Below are positions 49,176-49,423 of a stretch of 49,423 nt of DNA, one piece after another. The notes beneath the pieces were generated by a model, which was not told the DNA's origin, searched no databases, and saw only the letters and a list, made by a program, of their open reading frames with translations. Source of the DNA: Chloroflexota bacterium. Lineage in GTDB: Bacteria > Chloroflexota > Dehalococcoidia > JACQUO01. A program made the position numbers and the translations under genes. The stretch covers positions 1 through 49,423 of the forward strand of contig JACQUO010000033.1 of the NCBI GenBank assembly GCA_016210205.1, written 5' to 3'. Every line of letters starts with the position of its first letter. Position 1 is the stretch's first letter.

Positions 49176-49423
49176 ATGCCCGTTGACATCCTGGCGGGAA
49201 TCAAAGTCCTGGACCTGTCCCAGATGATTGCGGCCCCCTACGCCATCAAGCTCATGGCGGACTACGGGGCCGAGGTCATCAAGGTGGAAGAGCCCCTGGT
49301 GGGCGACCCCTCCCGCCACTACGGCCCCTTCAAGGACGACGACCCCCACCCCGAGAAATCCGGCCTCTTCCTCCACCTCAACAGCAACAAGAAGGGCCTC
49401 ACCCTCAACCTCAAGTCCGCCGA
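49176..49423 (+). CDS. CaiB/BaiF family (type III) CoA transferase, N-terminal part
   Basis: The first 82 residues of a family III CoA transferase, cut by the window end. The opening ILAGIKVLDLSQMIAAPYAI, then ADYGAEVIKVEEP, and NSNKKGLTLNL are diagnostic. These enzymes move CoA between carboxylic acids through a catalytic Asp that would lie beyond the cut. GAGGAGG lies 8 bases before ATG 49176. The acid substrate cannot be told. Confidence 0.92.
   Translation, partial: MPVDILAGIKVLDLSQMIAAPYAIKLMADYGAEVIKVEEPLVGDPSRHYGPFKDDDPHPEKSGLFLHLNSNKKGLTLNLKSA

Overview
The window is about 49 kb of GC-rich bacterial chromosome from what is most likely a Chloroflexota relative, possibly of the Dehalococcoidia type. 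The lineage call is inference. It rests on an alternative complex III (ACIII) operon, a stand-alone Ni-Fe CO dehydrogenase, a 5S rRNA gene with no 16S or 23S beside it, a four-domain S1 protein, and very dense GC-rich palindromic intergenic repeats. No phage, plasmid, CRISPR array or transposase gene is visible.

Layout. 1-2130: a Crp/Fnr regulator, a small oxidase-like membrane protein, a DUF1858 protein and a ScdA-N/DUF542 protein, together a nitric oxide or iron-sulfur stress cassette. 2296-3611: a TPR protein and a VOC protein on the minus strand. 4189-7034: ruvB, an MFS transporter and queH. 7255-9222: cooS with its own promoter and terminator. 9583-13056: gatC-gatA, then an Lrp regulator and a PLP aminotransferase. 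13138-14869: an accessory strip with an unknown protein, two tandem promoter-leader-hairpin-micropeptide cassettes and a DUF5752-like protein. 15011-18535 (minus): class II aldolase, a predicted PPi-dependent phosphofructokinase and a 2-hydroxyacid dehydrogenase. 18739-19813: an AT-richer nuclease-like gene beside tRNA-Ile(GAT). 20064-25611 (minus): radA, clpC, an S1 protein and a solitary 5S rRNA. 26085-35982 (minus): type II NADH dehydrogenase, a 29-residue membrane protein and the ACIII operon. 36591-42932 (minus): a GIY-YIG-like mini-protein and a five-gene peptide ABC importer. 43106-46055: a foreign-looking OLD-family ATPase, a dUTPase, a lipoprotein and two paralogous mini membrane proteins. 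46431-49423: a histone-deacetylase-like enzyme, a TPR protein, an Eco1/ESCO-like acetyltransferase and the start of a CoA-transferase gene.

Energy metabolism is the main functional theme. A type II NADH dehydrogenase feeds quinones, ACIII oxidises quinol, and CooS oxidises CO. Glycolysis appears to use a pyrophosphate-dependent phosphofructokinase beside its aldolase. Peptide import, GatCA, an aminotransferase and a CoA transferase suggest use of amino and organic acids.

The signals that standard annotation would miss are these: the duplicated micropeptide cassettes at 13740-14480; repeat elements ending in inverted CTAGTGTC motifs, whose CTAG supplies the TAG stop codon of three genes; three unlisted small membrane proteins; an ACIII operon with actB split around repeats; and a bacterial protein with the zinc-finger plus acetyltransferase layout of eukaryotic Eco1.
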